Source of the DNA: Proteobacteria bacterium SG_bin9
Lineage (GTDB): Bacteria > Pseudomonadota > Alphaproteobacteria > Rhizobiales > Xanthobacteraceae
Direction of reading: 5' to 3'
Assembly (NCBI GenBank): GCA_002083525.1
Contig: LWDM01000007.1
Coordinates: 1 to 51,618, forward strand
Length of the DNA: 51,618 nucleotides
A program made the translations under genes and the position numbers. Positions 44,609 to 51,618 of the stretch are shown piece by piece. Under the pieces are notes generated by a model. The model saw only the letters and a program-made list of their open reading frames with translations. It was not told where the DNA came from and searched no databases. Position 1 is the stretch's first letter. Every line of letters starts with the position of its first letter.

Positions 44609-45187
44609 ATGTCCGCCATCAAAATCCTCATCATTCCCGGCTCGTTGCGCACCGGCTCGCTGAACGCGCGCCTGGCCGGCGTGATTGCGCGCGAATTCGC
44701 CAAGGCCGATGCCGATGTCACTCGCATCTCGCTCGGCGACTATCCGCTGCCGATCTACGACGGCGACTTCGAAGCCAAATCCGGCGTTCCGGCAAATGCG
44801 GTCAATCTCAAGCGCATGATCGGTTCGCACCACGGTGTGGTGTTCGTGACGCCGGAGTACAACTCCTCGCTGCCCGCGTTGGTGAAGAACGCGGTCGATT
44901 GGGTGACGCGGGTGGAAGATCGCGGCGAGACGCAGGGGCAGGTGTTTCGCGAGCGCGCATTCGCGCTGGCGTCGGCGTCCGAAGGCAAACTCGGCGGCGC
45001 GCGCGGTCTCGCGGCGTTCCGGCTGATTCTGTCCGGCTGCCGCGCGCTCGTGATCCCCAATCAGCTGGCGCTGTCGTTCGCCGATCAGGCGTACGACGAC
45101 GCCGATCATCTGAAAAATCCGGGCGATGTCGCTCTGCTGCAAGCGATGGTGAAGCAGTTGATCGATGTTGCCCAGCACATGATGTGA
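44609..45187 (+). CDS. NADPH-dependent FMN reductase family protein
   Basis: A flavodoxin-like FMN-binding oxidoreductase of 192 residues. It has the phosphate loop PGSLRTGSLNARLA, the central FVTPEYNSSLPALVKNAVDWVTR, and LASASEGKLGGARGL around the flavin. Such enzymes reduce quinones, chromate, azo dyes or free FMN; which applies here is unknown. It precedes pyrF by 4 bp, so the two are cotranscribed. It is not the same family branch as azoR at 36389-36991. Confidence 0.9.
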   Translation: MSAIKILIIPGSLRTGSLNARLAGVIAREFAKADADVTRISLGDYPLPIYDGDFEAKSGVPANAVNLKRMIGSHHGVVFVTPEYNSSLPALVKNAVDWVTRVEDRGETQGQVFRERAFALASASEGKLGGARGLAAFRLILSGCRALVIPNQLALSFADQAYDDADHLKNPGDVALLQAMVKQLIDVAQHMM

Positions 45188-45191
45188 ACCG

Positions 45192-45899
45192 ATGACAGCA
45201 TCCATTCCGCCGCGCGAACGCCTGATCGTTGCACTCGACGTGCCCGATGTGGATGTGGCACGGGCCCTGATCAAGAAGCTCGGCGACAGCGTGGTGTTCT
45301 ACAAGATCGGCTATCAGCTCGGTTACGCCGGTGGCCTGCCGCTGATCCGCGAGCTGGCGAATTCCGGCAAGAAGGTCTTCGCCGACCTCAAGCTGCATGA
45401 CATCGGAAATACGGTCGCCAAGGGCGTCGAGAGCGTCGCCAAGCTCGGCGCGACGTTTCTCACCGTGCACGCCTATCCGCAGACCATGCAGGCGGCGGTC
45501 GATGCGCGCAAAGGCTCGTCGTTGCAGGTGCTCGCGGTCACCGTGCTCACGTCGTACGACGACGACGATCTGCATGCGGCGGGATACCGGCTCAATGTCG
45601 GCGATCTCGTTGAAGCGCGCGCCCGGCAGGCGCAGGCGCTGGGTGTCGATGGCCTCGTGTCGTCGGCGGAAGAAGTCGGCAAACTGCGCGGCATCACCGG
45701 TGCGCAAATGCGGCTGGTGACGCCGGGCATTCGTCCCGCAGGCTCCGCCGCTGGCGACCAGAAGCGCATCATGACGCCGGCGAAAGCGATCGCCGCAGGC
45801 GCCGATTATCTGGTTGTCGGGCGGCCGGTGGTCGAAGCCGCCCACCCCAAGAATGCAGCCGAAGAAATCGTCGCCGAAATCGAAGCGGCCGCGAAATAA
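45192..45899 (+). CDS. pyrF: Orotidine 5'-phosphate decarboxylase
   Basis: Makes UMP from orotidine monophosphate, the last step of pyrimidine synthesis. The 235-residue barrel has the family features LIVALDVPDVD at the N-terminus, the catalytic FADLKLHDIGNTVAKG (Asp-x-Lys-x-x-Asp) and TPGIRPAGSAAGDQKRIMTP with the phosphate-binding YLVVGRPVV. It is tightly placed between the FMN reductase (4 bp) and DUF1330 (10 bp). Confidence 0.98.
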   Translation: MTASIPPRERLIVALDVPDVDVARALIKKLGDSVVFYKIGYQLGYAGGLPLIRELANSGKKVFADLKLHDIGNTVAKGVESVAKLGATFLTVHAYPQTMQAAVDARKGSSLQVLAVTVLTSYDDDDLHAAGYRLNVGDLVEARARQAQALGVDGLVSSAEEVGKLRGITGAQMRLVTPGIRPAGSAAGDQKRIMTPAKAIAAGADYLVVGRPVVEAAHPKNAAEEIVAEIEAAAK

Positions 45900-45909
45900 G
45901 GAGTGTCGA

Positions 45910-46221
45910 ATGCCGAAGGCTTACTGGATCGCTCGGATCGATGTGCACGATCTCGACAGCTACAAGGCGAATTACGTTGCGCACAACGGCGCTGTCTTCG
46001 CCAAGTACGGCGCGAAGTTTCTCGTCCGTGGCGGCGAGTTCAAGTCGCCGGAAGGCAGCTCGCGCTCACGCAATGTCGTGCTCGAGTTCAAGGACTACGC
46101 GACGGCGCTGGCCTGCTACAACTCGCCGGAATATCAGGCACTGGTGAAGGCGCGCGCGCCGTTCTCGCAAGGCGACCTTGTCATCATCGACGGTTACGAC
46201 GGCCCTCAGCCTTCGGCATGA
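45910..46221 (+). CDS. DUF1330 family protein
   Basis: A 103-residue alpha/beta ferredoxin-like protein: MPKAYWIARIDVHDLDSYKANY, FLVRGGEFKSPEG, VVLEFKDYATALACYNSPEYQ. The DUF1330 family is related to dimeric stress-response barrel proteins and has no fixed function. AAGGAG lies seven bases ahead of the ATG. It is last in the FMN reductase-pyrF-DUF1330 run. Its stop codon TGA is part of a GGCATGATCCCG fragment of the palindromic repeat that follows, so the C-terminal residues PSA may be repeat-derived. Confidence 0.9.
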   Translation: MPKAYWIARIDVHDLDSYKANYVAHNGAVFAKYGAKFLVRGGEFKSPEGSSRSRNVVLEFKDYATALACYNSPEYQALVKARAPFSQGDLVIIDGYDGPQPSA

Positions 46222-46229
46222 TCCCGACA

Positions 46230-46274
46230 GCATGATCCCGAAAAGTGGGCACCGGTTTTCGGATCAGATCATGC
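46230..46274. repeat. Palindromic intergenic repeat (REP-like), copy 2
   Basis: The 45-bp counterpart of the element at 12891-12937, with arms GCATGATC and GATCATGC, inner CCGAAAA and TTTTCGG and centre GTGGGCACCGG. A partial copy GGCATGATCCCGA (46215-46227) stands just before it and overlaps the DUF1330 stop. It sits between the convergent DUF1330 and phosphoesterase-like genes, where it could serve as a transcription barrier. Confidence 0.85.
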
Positions 46275-46282
46275 TCACAAAG

Positions 46283-47263
46283 CTACTTCCCGAGATTTTC
46301 GGGAACGATCAGCGGCACGAAACCGAACACACCGGCGCTGTCCGGATCGACGATGACGCGCACCGCGTGCACGTCGTCCTCGCCGTAAACCATCAGCTTC
46401 AGCACATTCGGGATCGGCTTGCCGCGGCTGTTCTTCAGCGGCTTCAACTCGATGAAGTGCTCGTCGCCGTTGACGACCAGCACCGGCTTGCCGAACGCGG
46501 TTGCGCCCTTCTCGATGGCGTCGAGCACATTGGTGAAACCGGATTGCCGCGGCATCGATCCGTTCGGGAAGCGGGCCTGGTCGAACTCCGCTTGCGTGAA
46601 CACGACAACGGCTTTTGCACCGAGCTCCTGCGCGCGTTTGAAGCCGGCGTCGATCCAGGCGATGTTGGCCTTGTCGCGTTCGAAGAATTCCTTCGCCGCC
46701 TCCACGTCGACGGTCTCGAAGCCGTTGTTCGAGCCGACGATATGAACGCCAATGAACAGCACGCCGTTTTTCTCGAAGCGTGAGTTTTCGACGTAGGTCG
46801 CGAACTCCGGCATCAGCTTGCCCTGGCTCTCGACGGCCATCGGCGTTTTGCCGAGCGATTTGTTCGGATCCGGGAAGAACATCTGCCGCACGCGCTTCAG
46901 CCGCTCGCGCGGGTCATAGCTGCCTGCCGCCTTGCGATGGCAGTCCGTCCATTCGTTATCGCCGATGGTGTAGACCAGCGCGCCGTCGAAGGTCTGGAAT
47001 TGATCCAGTGTCTTCTGGAACATCTCGTCGCTGCACGGCTGGCTGCCGGACTTGATGTCGCCGACATGGATACTGAAGGCGGGCTTCATCTTGTTGATTG
47101 CGGCGATCAGCCGGTCGAACTTCTGGTAGTCGCCCGGAATATTGTAGGGCATGTCGCCGAGTGCCACGAACGAGAACGCCTTGTCGCCGCCGACGCTCTC
47201 AGCGGAGATCGCCGGGCTTGCGGCCAGAAGTGCAATGGCTGCGGCGGCAATGAACTGGCGCAT
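46283..47263 (-). CDS. Secreted calcineurin-like metallophosphoesterase-type protein
   Basis: A 326-residue protein with a signal peptide (MRQFIAAAAIALLAASPAISA). The spacing of metal-site-like motifs fits the calcineurin-like superfamily: D37 in VALGDMPY, D69 in SIHVGDIKSG, GDNE at 101-104, and NGDEHFIE near 262-269. The first motif reads GDMPY rather than the classical DxH, so activity is uncertain. Cys residues (77 and 108) could form a disulfide in the periplasm. No partner is adjacent; it is divergent from dapB. Confidence 0.78.
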   Translation of the reverse strand: MRQFIAAAAIALLAASPAISAESVGGDKAFSFVALGDMPYNIPGDYQKFDRLIAAINKMKPAFSIHVGDIKSGSQPCSDEMFQKTLDQFQTFDGALVYTIGDNEWTDCHRKAAGSYDPRERLKRVRQMFFPDPNKSLGKTPMAVESQGKLMPEFATYVENSRFEKNGVLFIGVHIVGSNNGFETVDVEAAKEFFERDKANIAWIDAGFKRAQELGAKAVVVFTQAEFDQARFPNGSMPRQSGFTNVLDAIEKGATAFGKPVLVVNGDEHFIELKPLKNSRGKPIPNVLKLMVYGEDDVHAVRVIVDPDSAGVFGFVPLIVPENLGK

Positions 47264-47436
47264 GGCGGGGGTCCTGGTGTGTGAGAGGCTGATGCGCTGG
47301 CGGAGGCTTGCGCCTGAGGCCTTAAGGGTATCGCGCGGCGGCCCGCGCGGGTCAAATCACCATGATCGGCGCAGGTTGCCGGACTGTCATCCGCCCGTTA
47401 TACCGCCCGTAAGCGTGCAGATCGGGAGATCGCGCC

Positions 47437-48252
47437 ATGTCGGATATGCGTTTGATCGTTGCGGGGGCCGGCGGCCGGATGGGCCGGGCGCTGATCCGCA
47501 CTATTGCCGAGACCGAGGGAGCCGTGCTGGCCGGAGCGCTGGAGGCGCCCGGATCGGAGCTGCTGGGTAAAGATTCCGGCGTGCTCGCGGGCCTGCCCGC
47601 CAACGGCATCCTCGTCTCCGGCGACCTCTGGCCGATGTCCGGCAAGGCCGACGGCATTCTCGACTTCACTGTCCCCGCGGCAACGATCGCCAATGTGGCG
47701 ATCGCCGCCCAGCGCGGGATCGTGCACGTCATCGGCACCACCGGCCTGTCGATCTCGGACGATGCCGTGATCAAGAGCGTCACCAAGCAGGCCATCGTCG
47801 TGCAGTCCGGTAACATGAGCCTCGGCGTCAATCTGCTGGCGGCGCTGGTGAAGCGCGTGGCGCGCTCGCTCGACGAGGATTTCGACATCGAGATTGTCGA
47901 GATGCATCACCGGCAGAAGATCGATGCGCCGTCCGGCACCGCCTACATGCTCGGCCGCGCCGCCGCTCAGGGCCGCAAGGTCGATCTCGCCGAACGCTCC
48001 GTGCGCTCGCGCGACGGCCATACCGGCGCACGCAATCCCGGCGATATCGGCTTTGCGACGATTCGCGGCGGCACCGCGACCGGCGATCACACGGTGATCT
48101 TCGCGGGTCCCTACGAGCGCATCGAGCTCGCGCACAAGTCGGAAGATCGCATGATCTTCGCGCACGGCGCGCTGAAAGCGGCGCTGTGGGCGCGCGGCAA
48201 GACGCCGGGCTTCTACACCATGGCCGACGTGCTCGGCCTCGGCGAAATCTAA
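47437..48252 (+). CDS. dapB: 4-hydroxy-tetrahydrodipicolinate reductase
   Basis: Reduces hydroxytetrahydrodipicolinate in lysine and diaminopimelate synthesis, feeding both protein and cell wall. The 271-residue product has the nucleotide-binding VAGAGGRMGRAL (8-19), the substrate and catalytic region IEIVEMHHRQKIDAPSGTAYML, and the family's C-terminal AHKSEDRMIFAHGALKAALW. ATG 47437 starts MSDMRLIV. It is 23 bp before gpmA. Confidence 0.97.
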   Translation: MSDMRLIVAGAGGRMGRALIRTIAETEGAVLAGALEAPGSELLGKDSGVLAGLPANGILVSGDLWPMSGKADGILDFTVPAATIANVAIAAQRGIVHVIGTTGLSISDDAVIKSVTKQAIVVQSGNMSLGVNLLAALVKRVARSLDEDFDIEIVEMHHRQKIDAPSGTAYMLGRAAAQGRKVDLAERSVRSRDGHTGARNPGDIGFATIRGGTATGDHTVIFAGPYERIELAHKSEDRMIFAHGALKAALWARGKTPGFYTMADVLGLGEI

Positions 48253-48275
48253 CTTCATCCACGGATACGGAACGA

Positions 48276-48899
48276 ATGAGCGAACGACTGCTAGTGCTGG
48301 TGCGTCATGGCCAGAGCGAATGGAATCTCAAGAACCTGTTCACCGGCTGGAAAGACCCGAACCTCACCGATCAAGGCGTCAAGGAAGCGATCGAGGCCGG
48401 CCGCAAGCTGAAGGCGCAGGGCTTTGTCTTCGACGTTGCGTTCACCTCGGCGCTGACGCGCGCGCAACGCACGCTCGATCTGATGCTGACCGAAATGGGC
48501 CAGACCGGCATTCCGGTGACCAAGCATCTCGCGCTGAACGAGCGTGACTACGGCGATCTCTCCGGCCTCAACAAGGACGATGCGCGCGCCAAGTGGGGCG
48601 AGGAGCAGGTGCACGTCTGGCGCCGTTCGTTCGATGTGCCGCCGCCGGGCGGCGAGAGCCTGAAGGATACGCTGGCGCGCACCCTGCCGTACTTCGTGCA
48701 GGAAATTCTGCCGTGCGTGCTGCGCGGTCAGCGCACGATCGTAGCGGCGCATGGCAACTCGCTCCGGGCGCTGATCATGGTGCTGGAGAAGCTGTCGCCC
48801 GAGGGCATTCTCGCGCGCGAGCTCGGCACCGGCGCGCCGGTGATCTATCGCCTCAACGCGGATGCGACGGTGGCGTCGAAGCTCGATCTCGCGGCATGA
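48276..48899 (+). CDS. gpmA: 2,3-bisphosphoglycerate-dependent phosphoglycerate mutase
   Basis: Interconverts 3- and 2-phosphoglycerate in glycolysis and gluconeogenesis. The 207-residue product has the phosphohistidine motif VRHGQSEWN (9-17), the later LNERDYGDLSGLN, and VAAHGNSLRALIM with the second His. At 207 residues it is shorter than the E. coli enzyme (about 250), which is normal for the rhizobial form. I chose ATG 48276 (MSERLLVLV). Its stop overlaps the start of the GNAT gene. Confidence 0.95.
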   Translation: MSERLLVLVRHGQSEWNLKNLFTGWKDPNLTDQGVKEAIEAGRKLKAQGFVFDVAFTSALTRAQRTLDLMLTEMGQTGIPVTKHLALNERDYGDLSGLNKDDARAKWGEEQVHVWRRSFDVPPPGGESLKDTLARTLPYFVQEILPCVLRGQRTIVAAHGNSLRALIMVLEKLSPEGILARELGTGAPVIYRLNADATVASKLDLAA

Positions 48900-49423
48900 G
48901 CGAGGCGGCCGAGATCGTCGTTCTCGGCCCGCGCGAGGTCGAGGCGGCCGCCGATCAGCTTGCCGACGTGCTGCTCGATTGCATCGCCGGCGGTGCCAGC
49001 GTCAGCTTCATGGCGTCGTTCACCCACCGTGAAGCCTTCGCGTTCTTCTGGAATGCGGCGGTCGGCGTCGCCGACGGGCATACCGTCCTCGCGGCCGCAA
49101 AGCTCGGTGACAAAATCGTCGGCACTGTGCAGCTCAATCTCAACACGCCGCCCAACCAGCCGCATCGCGCGGACGTCATGAAGATGCTGGTGCATCGCTC
49201 GGCGCGCAAGCGCGGGATCGGCGCCGCATTGATGAAGCTCATCGAGGCCGAGGCCGCCAAGCGTGGGCGTACGCTGCTGGTGCTCGATACCGCGAGCGGT
49301 GATGCCGAGCGCCTCTACGCCCGCAGCGGCTGGATCCGCGCCGGCGTCATCCCGGATTATGCGCTGTGGCCGCAGGGTGGTTTCTGCGACACCACGATTT
49401 TCTGGAAGCAACTCGGCGCCTGA
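48896..49423 (+). CDS. GNAT family N-acetyltransferase
   Basis: A 175-residue GNAT protein with the acetyl-CoA-binding motif A KMLVHRSARKRGIGAALMKL (from about 98, containing RKRGIG), TLLVLDTASGDAERLYARSGW and PDYALWPQGG. Start ATG 48896 overlaps the gpmA stop (ATGA). The substrate is unknown; nothing in the operon (dapB, gpmA) points to one. Related proteins modify small amines or antibiotics, so this is a generic call. Confidence 0.9.
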   Translation: MSEAAEIVVLGPREVEAAADQLADVLLDCIAGGASVSFMASFTHREAFAFFWNAAVGVADGHTVLAAAKLGDKIVGTVQLNLNTPPNQPHRADVMKMLVHRSARKRGIGAALMKLIEAEAAKRGRTLLVLDTASGDAERLYARSGWIRAGVIPDYALWPQGGFCDTTIFWKQLGA

Positions 49424-49437
49424 TCACTGCAAGCGTC

Positions 49438-50343
49438 TTACTGCACGCGTCCCGCTTCCCAGCCGAGCATCGCCTGCTTGCGGGTGATGCCCCAGTGATA
49501 GCCGGTAAGGGCGCCGCTCTTGCCGAGCACGCGATGACACGGCACCACGAACGAGATCGGGTTCTTGCCGACGGCGGTGCCGACCGCGCGTGACGCCTTG
49601 TCGTTGCCGATCTTCGAAGCGATGGTCGAATAGGTGGTCGCGCAGCCCATCGGAATTTTCAGCAGCGTTTCCCAGACACGCACTTCGAAGTCGGTGCCGA
49701 TCAGCACAACGCGCAGCGGCCGGTCCTGCTGCCACTTCTTCGGATCGAAGATGCGCTGCGCCAGCGGCGCGGTGATTTCCTGATCCTGGACATAGGTCGC
49801 GAGCGGCCAGCGCCGGGTCATATCCTCCAGCGCCGCTTGCTCATCGCCCGGATCGGCGAACGCGAGGCCGGCGAGGCCGCGCGGCGTTGCGATCACGATC
49901 GCCGTTCCGAATGGCGACGGATGAAAGCCGTAGCTCAAGGTGATGCCCTGGCCGCCGGCCTTCCATTCGCCCGGCGACATTGCTTCGTGCGTGACGAACA
50001 GATCGTGCAGCCGGCCCGGTCCGGAGAGCCCTGAGTCGTAAGCCGCATCGAGAATGCTGGCCGAGTCACGCAACAGACTCTTGGCATGATCGAGCGTCAG
50101 CGCCTGCATGAAAGCCTTCGGCGTCAGTCCGGCCCAGCGGCGGAACAGATGATGCAGCTCGTCGGGCGTCACCGATGCGGCGTCCGCAATGGATTCGATC
50201 GAGGGCTGCGCGCGCCATTTGTCGGAGATGAAGGCGATCGCGCGGCGCACGGAATCGTAGTCGCGCAACTCGGCGTTCAGCGGGCCCGGTTTTGTGAGGC
50301 GCTGGTCGGCGGGATTGATCTGAACCTTGGCGAGGTTTGTCAT
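49438..50343 (-). CDS. ada: Ada-like AraC-type regulator fused to O6-methylguanine-DNA methyltransferase
   Basis: A suicide repair protein: the active-site Cys takes the methyl group from O6-methylguanine. The 301-residue product has an AraC-type HTH (about 30-125; SIESIADAASVTPDELHHLF), an RNase-like N-domain of the transferase (about 130-215), and the active motif VVPCHRV with C269. It lacks the N-terminal metal-binding Cys domain of E. coli Ada, which senses methylphosphotriesters, so it may not switch on by that route. ATG at 50343. It converges on the GNAT gene. Confidence 0.92.
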   Translation of the reverse strand: MTNLAKVQINPADQRLTKPGPLNAELRDYDSVRRAIAFISDKWRAQPSIESIADAASVTPDELHHLFRRWAGLTPKAFMQALTLDHAKSLLRDSASILDAAYDSGLSGPGRLHDLFVTHEAMSPGEWKAGGQGITLSYGFHPSPFGTAIVIATPRGLAGLAFADPGDEQAALEDMTRRWPLATYVQDQEITAPLAQRIFDPKKWQQDRPLRVVLIGTDFEVRVWETLLKIPMGCATTYSTIASKIGNDKASRAVGTAVGKNPISFVVPCHRVLGKSGALTGYHWGITRKQAMLGWEAGRVQ

Positions 50344-50397
50344 GGTGCGAACCTAACCCCATCCACCGGCCGCACCCACCCGATTCCTGATTTCAAA

Positions 50398-50913
50398 TCA
50401 AGACACCGGATTGAGCGTCGGTCCGCGTTTGGCGGCATTCAGGGCAGCCAATAACACCTTGTAAAAACTTGCCTTTTCATCGGGTCCAAGGAACCGGCCG
50501 ACGGAAATGCGGTTGCCGCGCGACACCAGATAAAGCCGCTCGGTGCCGTATTCCTCGTGCTCGACCGTCTCAAGTCTCACCCACAGCGGGTTGAGCGTCC
50601 ATTCCATGCGATGCCCGCGATGACTGACCCGGCGGATGTTGAGTTCGCTCGGCGTCACCCGGATTTCCTCGTACGCACGTGCGCGGCGGAAATTGATCCG
50701 GAAGGCCCAATAGACGATCAGCAGGTCGAGGCCGAGGAAGCCGAGCACCGGCCACGCGCCCATGATCAGGAAGACGATGCCGGTGGCGAAGCTCATGCCG
50801 CCGAAGACGCACATCAGCACGATGAAGCCGGTGCGGTTCAGCGAGCGGTGCGGTGTCAGAAGTGCGGACAGGAGCACCGGCTCCGACGGATCAATGTCGT
50901 TGCGGTCGGTCAT
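50398..50913 (-). CDS. DUF2244 membrane protein
   Basis: A 171-residue protein with two adjacent membrane segments (GFIVLMCVFGGMSFATGIVF and GAWPVLGFLGLDLLIVYWAF, about 28-72) in a hairpin. A cytosolic part follows, with RRARAYEEIRVTPSELNIRRVSHRGHR and RLYLVSRGNRISVGRFLGPDEKASFY. Family DUF2244 has no known function. It is divergent from nth by 23 bp, a pairing common in alphaproteobacteria. Confidence 0.9.
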   Translation of the reverse strand: MTDRNDIDPSEPVLLSALLTPHRSLNRTGFIVLMCVFGGMSFATGIVFLIMGAWPVLGFLGLDLLIVYWAFRINFRRARAYEEIRVTPSELNIRRVSHRGHRMEWTLNPLWVRLETVEHEEYGTERLYLVSRGNRISVGRFLGPDEKASFYKVLLAALNAAKRGPTLNPVS

Positions 50914-50936
50914 GGCGTTTCAGTATATCGTGGATC

Positions 50937-51618
50937 ATGGCGAAAGTGACGGCAAAATCGGCGGCGCGGGCGAAGGCGAAACAAAAGCCCGCGAGCAAGG
51001 CCGTTGCGACGGCCAAGCCAGCCGCTGCGAAAGCAGCCAAGGCGAAAGCCCCCAAATCCTGGACCGAAGCTGAAGTCGTTCAGGCGTTCAGCCGCTTCCG
51101 CAAGGCCAATCCGGAGCCGAAGGGCGAACTCGAACACATCAACCCCTACACGCTGCTGGTCGCGGTGGCGCTGTCGGCGCAGGCGACCGACGTCGGCGTC
51201 AACAAGGCAACGCGCAACCTGTTTCCGCTCGCCGACACGCCAGAGAAGATGATCGCGCTTGGCGAAGAGCGCGTGCGTGAGCTGATCAAGACCATCGGGC
51301 TTTACCGCAACAAGGCGAAGAACGTTATTGCGCTCTCGGAGAAGCTGCTCGCCGAGCACGGTGGCAAAGTACCGCGCAGCCGCGAGGCGCTGGAGACGTT
51401 ACCCGGCGTCGGCCGCAAGACCGCGAATGTGGTGCTCAACATCGCCTTCGGCGAGCCGACCATCGCGGTCGACACGCACATCTTTCGCGTCTGCAACCGC
51501 ACCACGCTCGCGCGCGGCAAGACGCCGCTCGCGGTGGAGCAGGCGCTGCTGCGCGCCACGCCGCCCGAGTACCGCCTGCACGCCCATCACTGGCTGATCC
51601 TGCACGGGCGCTATGTCT
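50937..51618 (+). CDS. nth: Endonuclease III (partial, C-terminus off window)
   Basis: A bifunctional glycosylase/lyase that removes oxidised pyrimidines from DNA. The first 227 residues are visible. Residues 1-40 are a Lys/Ala-rich tail (AKAKQKPASKA, AAAKAAKAKAPK), unlike E. coli Nth and reminiscent of histone-H1-like DNA-binding tails. The core follows, with LSAQATDVGVNKAT, the helix-hairpin-helix LPGVGRKTANVV holding catalytic K161, and D179 in AVDTHIFRV. The window ends just before the expected iron-sulfur cysteines. ATG 50937 is the first start after the divergent DUF2244 gene. Confidence 0.95.
   Translation, partial: MAKVTAKSAARAKAKQKPASKAVATAKPAAAKAAKAKAPKSWTEAEVVQAFSRFRKANPEPKGELEHINPYTLLVAVALSAQATDVGVNKATRNLFPLADTPEKMIALGEERVRELIKTIGLYRNKAKNVIALSEKLLAEHGGKVPRSREALETLPGVGRKTANVVLNIAFGEPTIAVDTHIFRVCNRTTLARGKTPLAVEQALLRATPPEYRLHAHHWLILHGRYV

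Overview
This GC-rich window reads as core chromosome of an alphaproteobacterium of the Bradyrhizobium / Rhodopseudomonas / Afipia group (Rhizobiales). The assignment rests on protein similarity recognised by eye, on gene neighbourhoods (rho-hemJ | ppsR-maf-coaE-dnaQ | secB | Tim44-mltA-smr; hslV-DUF2585-hslU; hisB-hisH-hisA-hisF-hisE-coaA; rsmI-yraN-gshB; rph-rdgB-hemW | hrcA; dnaK-dnaJ-pmtA), and on two copies of a GCATGATC...GATCATGC palindromic intergenic repeat. I see no rRNA, tRNA, insertion sequence, prophage or CRISPR array. Coding density is high, and ATGA or GTGA stop/start overlaps are frequent.

Layout. 1-2022: rho (cut by the window edge) and hemJ read leftward; a 456-bp gene-free region follows, then ppsR-maf-coaE-dnaQ read rightward. 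In Caulobacter the replication origin lies beside the ppsR-family gene, and this gene-free stretch holds a dense cluster of GANTC sites plus DnaA-box-like 9-mers, so it is a candidate chromosomal origin. 4841-10285: secB, then a Tim44-like protein, lytic transglycosylase MltA, an Smr protein and a secreted caspase-like protease with an unusual C-terminal domain. 10308-18085: the HslUV protease, then a histidine cluster interleaved with two small membrane-protein genes, ending with pantothenate kinase. 18245-28837: envelope, signalling and metabolic genes (OlsB-like acyltransferase, hybrid histidine kinase, ComM-type ATPase, DUF6065, TPR protein, a Tat-exported metallo-beta-lactamase-fold protein with one altered metal ligand, a PAS-like protein, glutathione synthetase).

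28914-35512: yraN, rsmI, an LpoA/LppC-like lipoprotein, then hemW-rdgB-rph divergent from the heat-shock repressor gene hrcA. 35520-38033 is a small redox module (azoreductase, NAD(P)-dependent dehydrogenase, divergent LysR regulator) lying between hrcA and grpE. 38106-43808 holds grpE, pncA with a secreted protein of unknown function, and dnaK-dnaJ behind a sigma-32-like promoter. 43951-51618: PmtA-like methyltransferase, FMN reductase-pyrF-DUF1330, a secreted phosphoesterase-like protein, dapB-gpmA-GNAT, an Ada-type DNA repair protein, DUF2244, and nth (cut by the window edge).

The main themes are protein quality control (HrcA, GrpE, DnaK, DnaJ, HslUV, SecB), histidine, lysine and pyrimidine biosynthesis, cofactor synthesis (CoA, glutathione, heme), nucleotide-pool and DNA maintenance (Maf, RdgB, DnaQ, Ada, Nth) and envelope upkeep (MltA, LppC, OlsB-like, PmtA-like). 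I found no clear new multi-gene system. The most interesting items are the candidate origin, the caspase with an IalB-like tail, and the redox module between hrcA and grpE.
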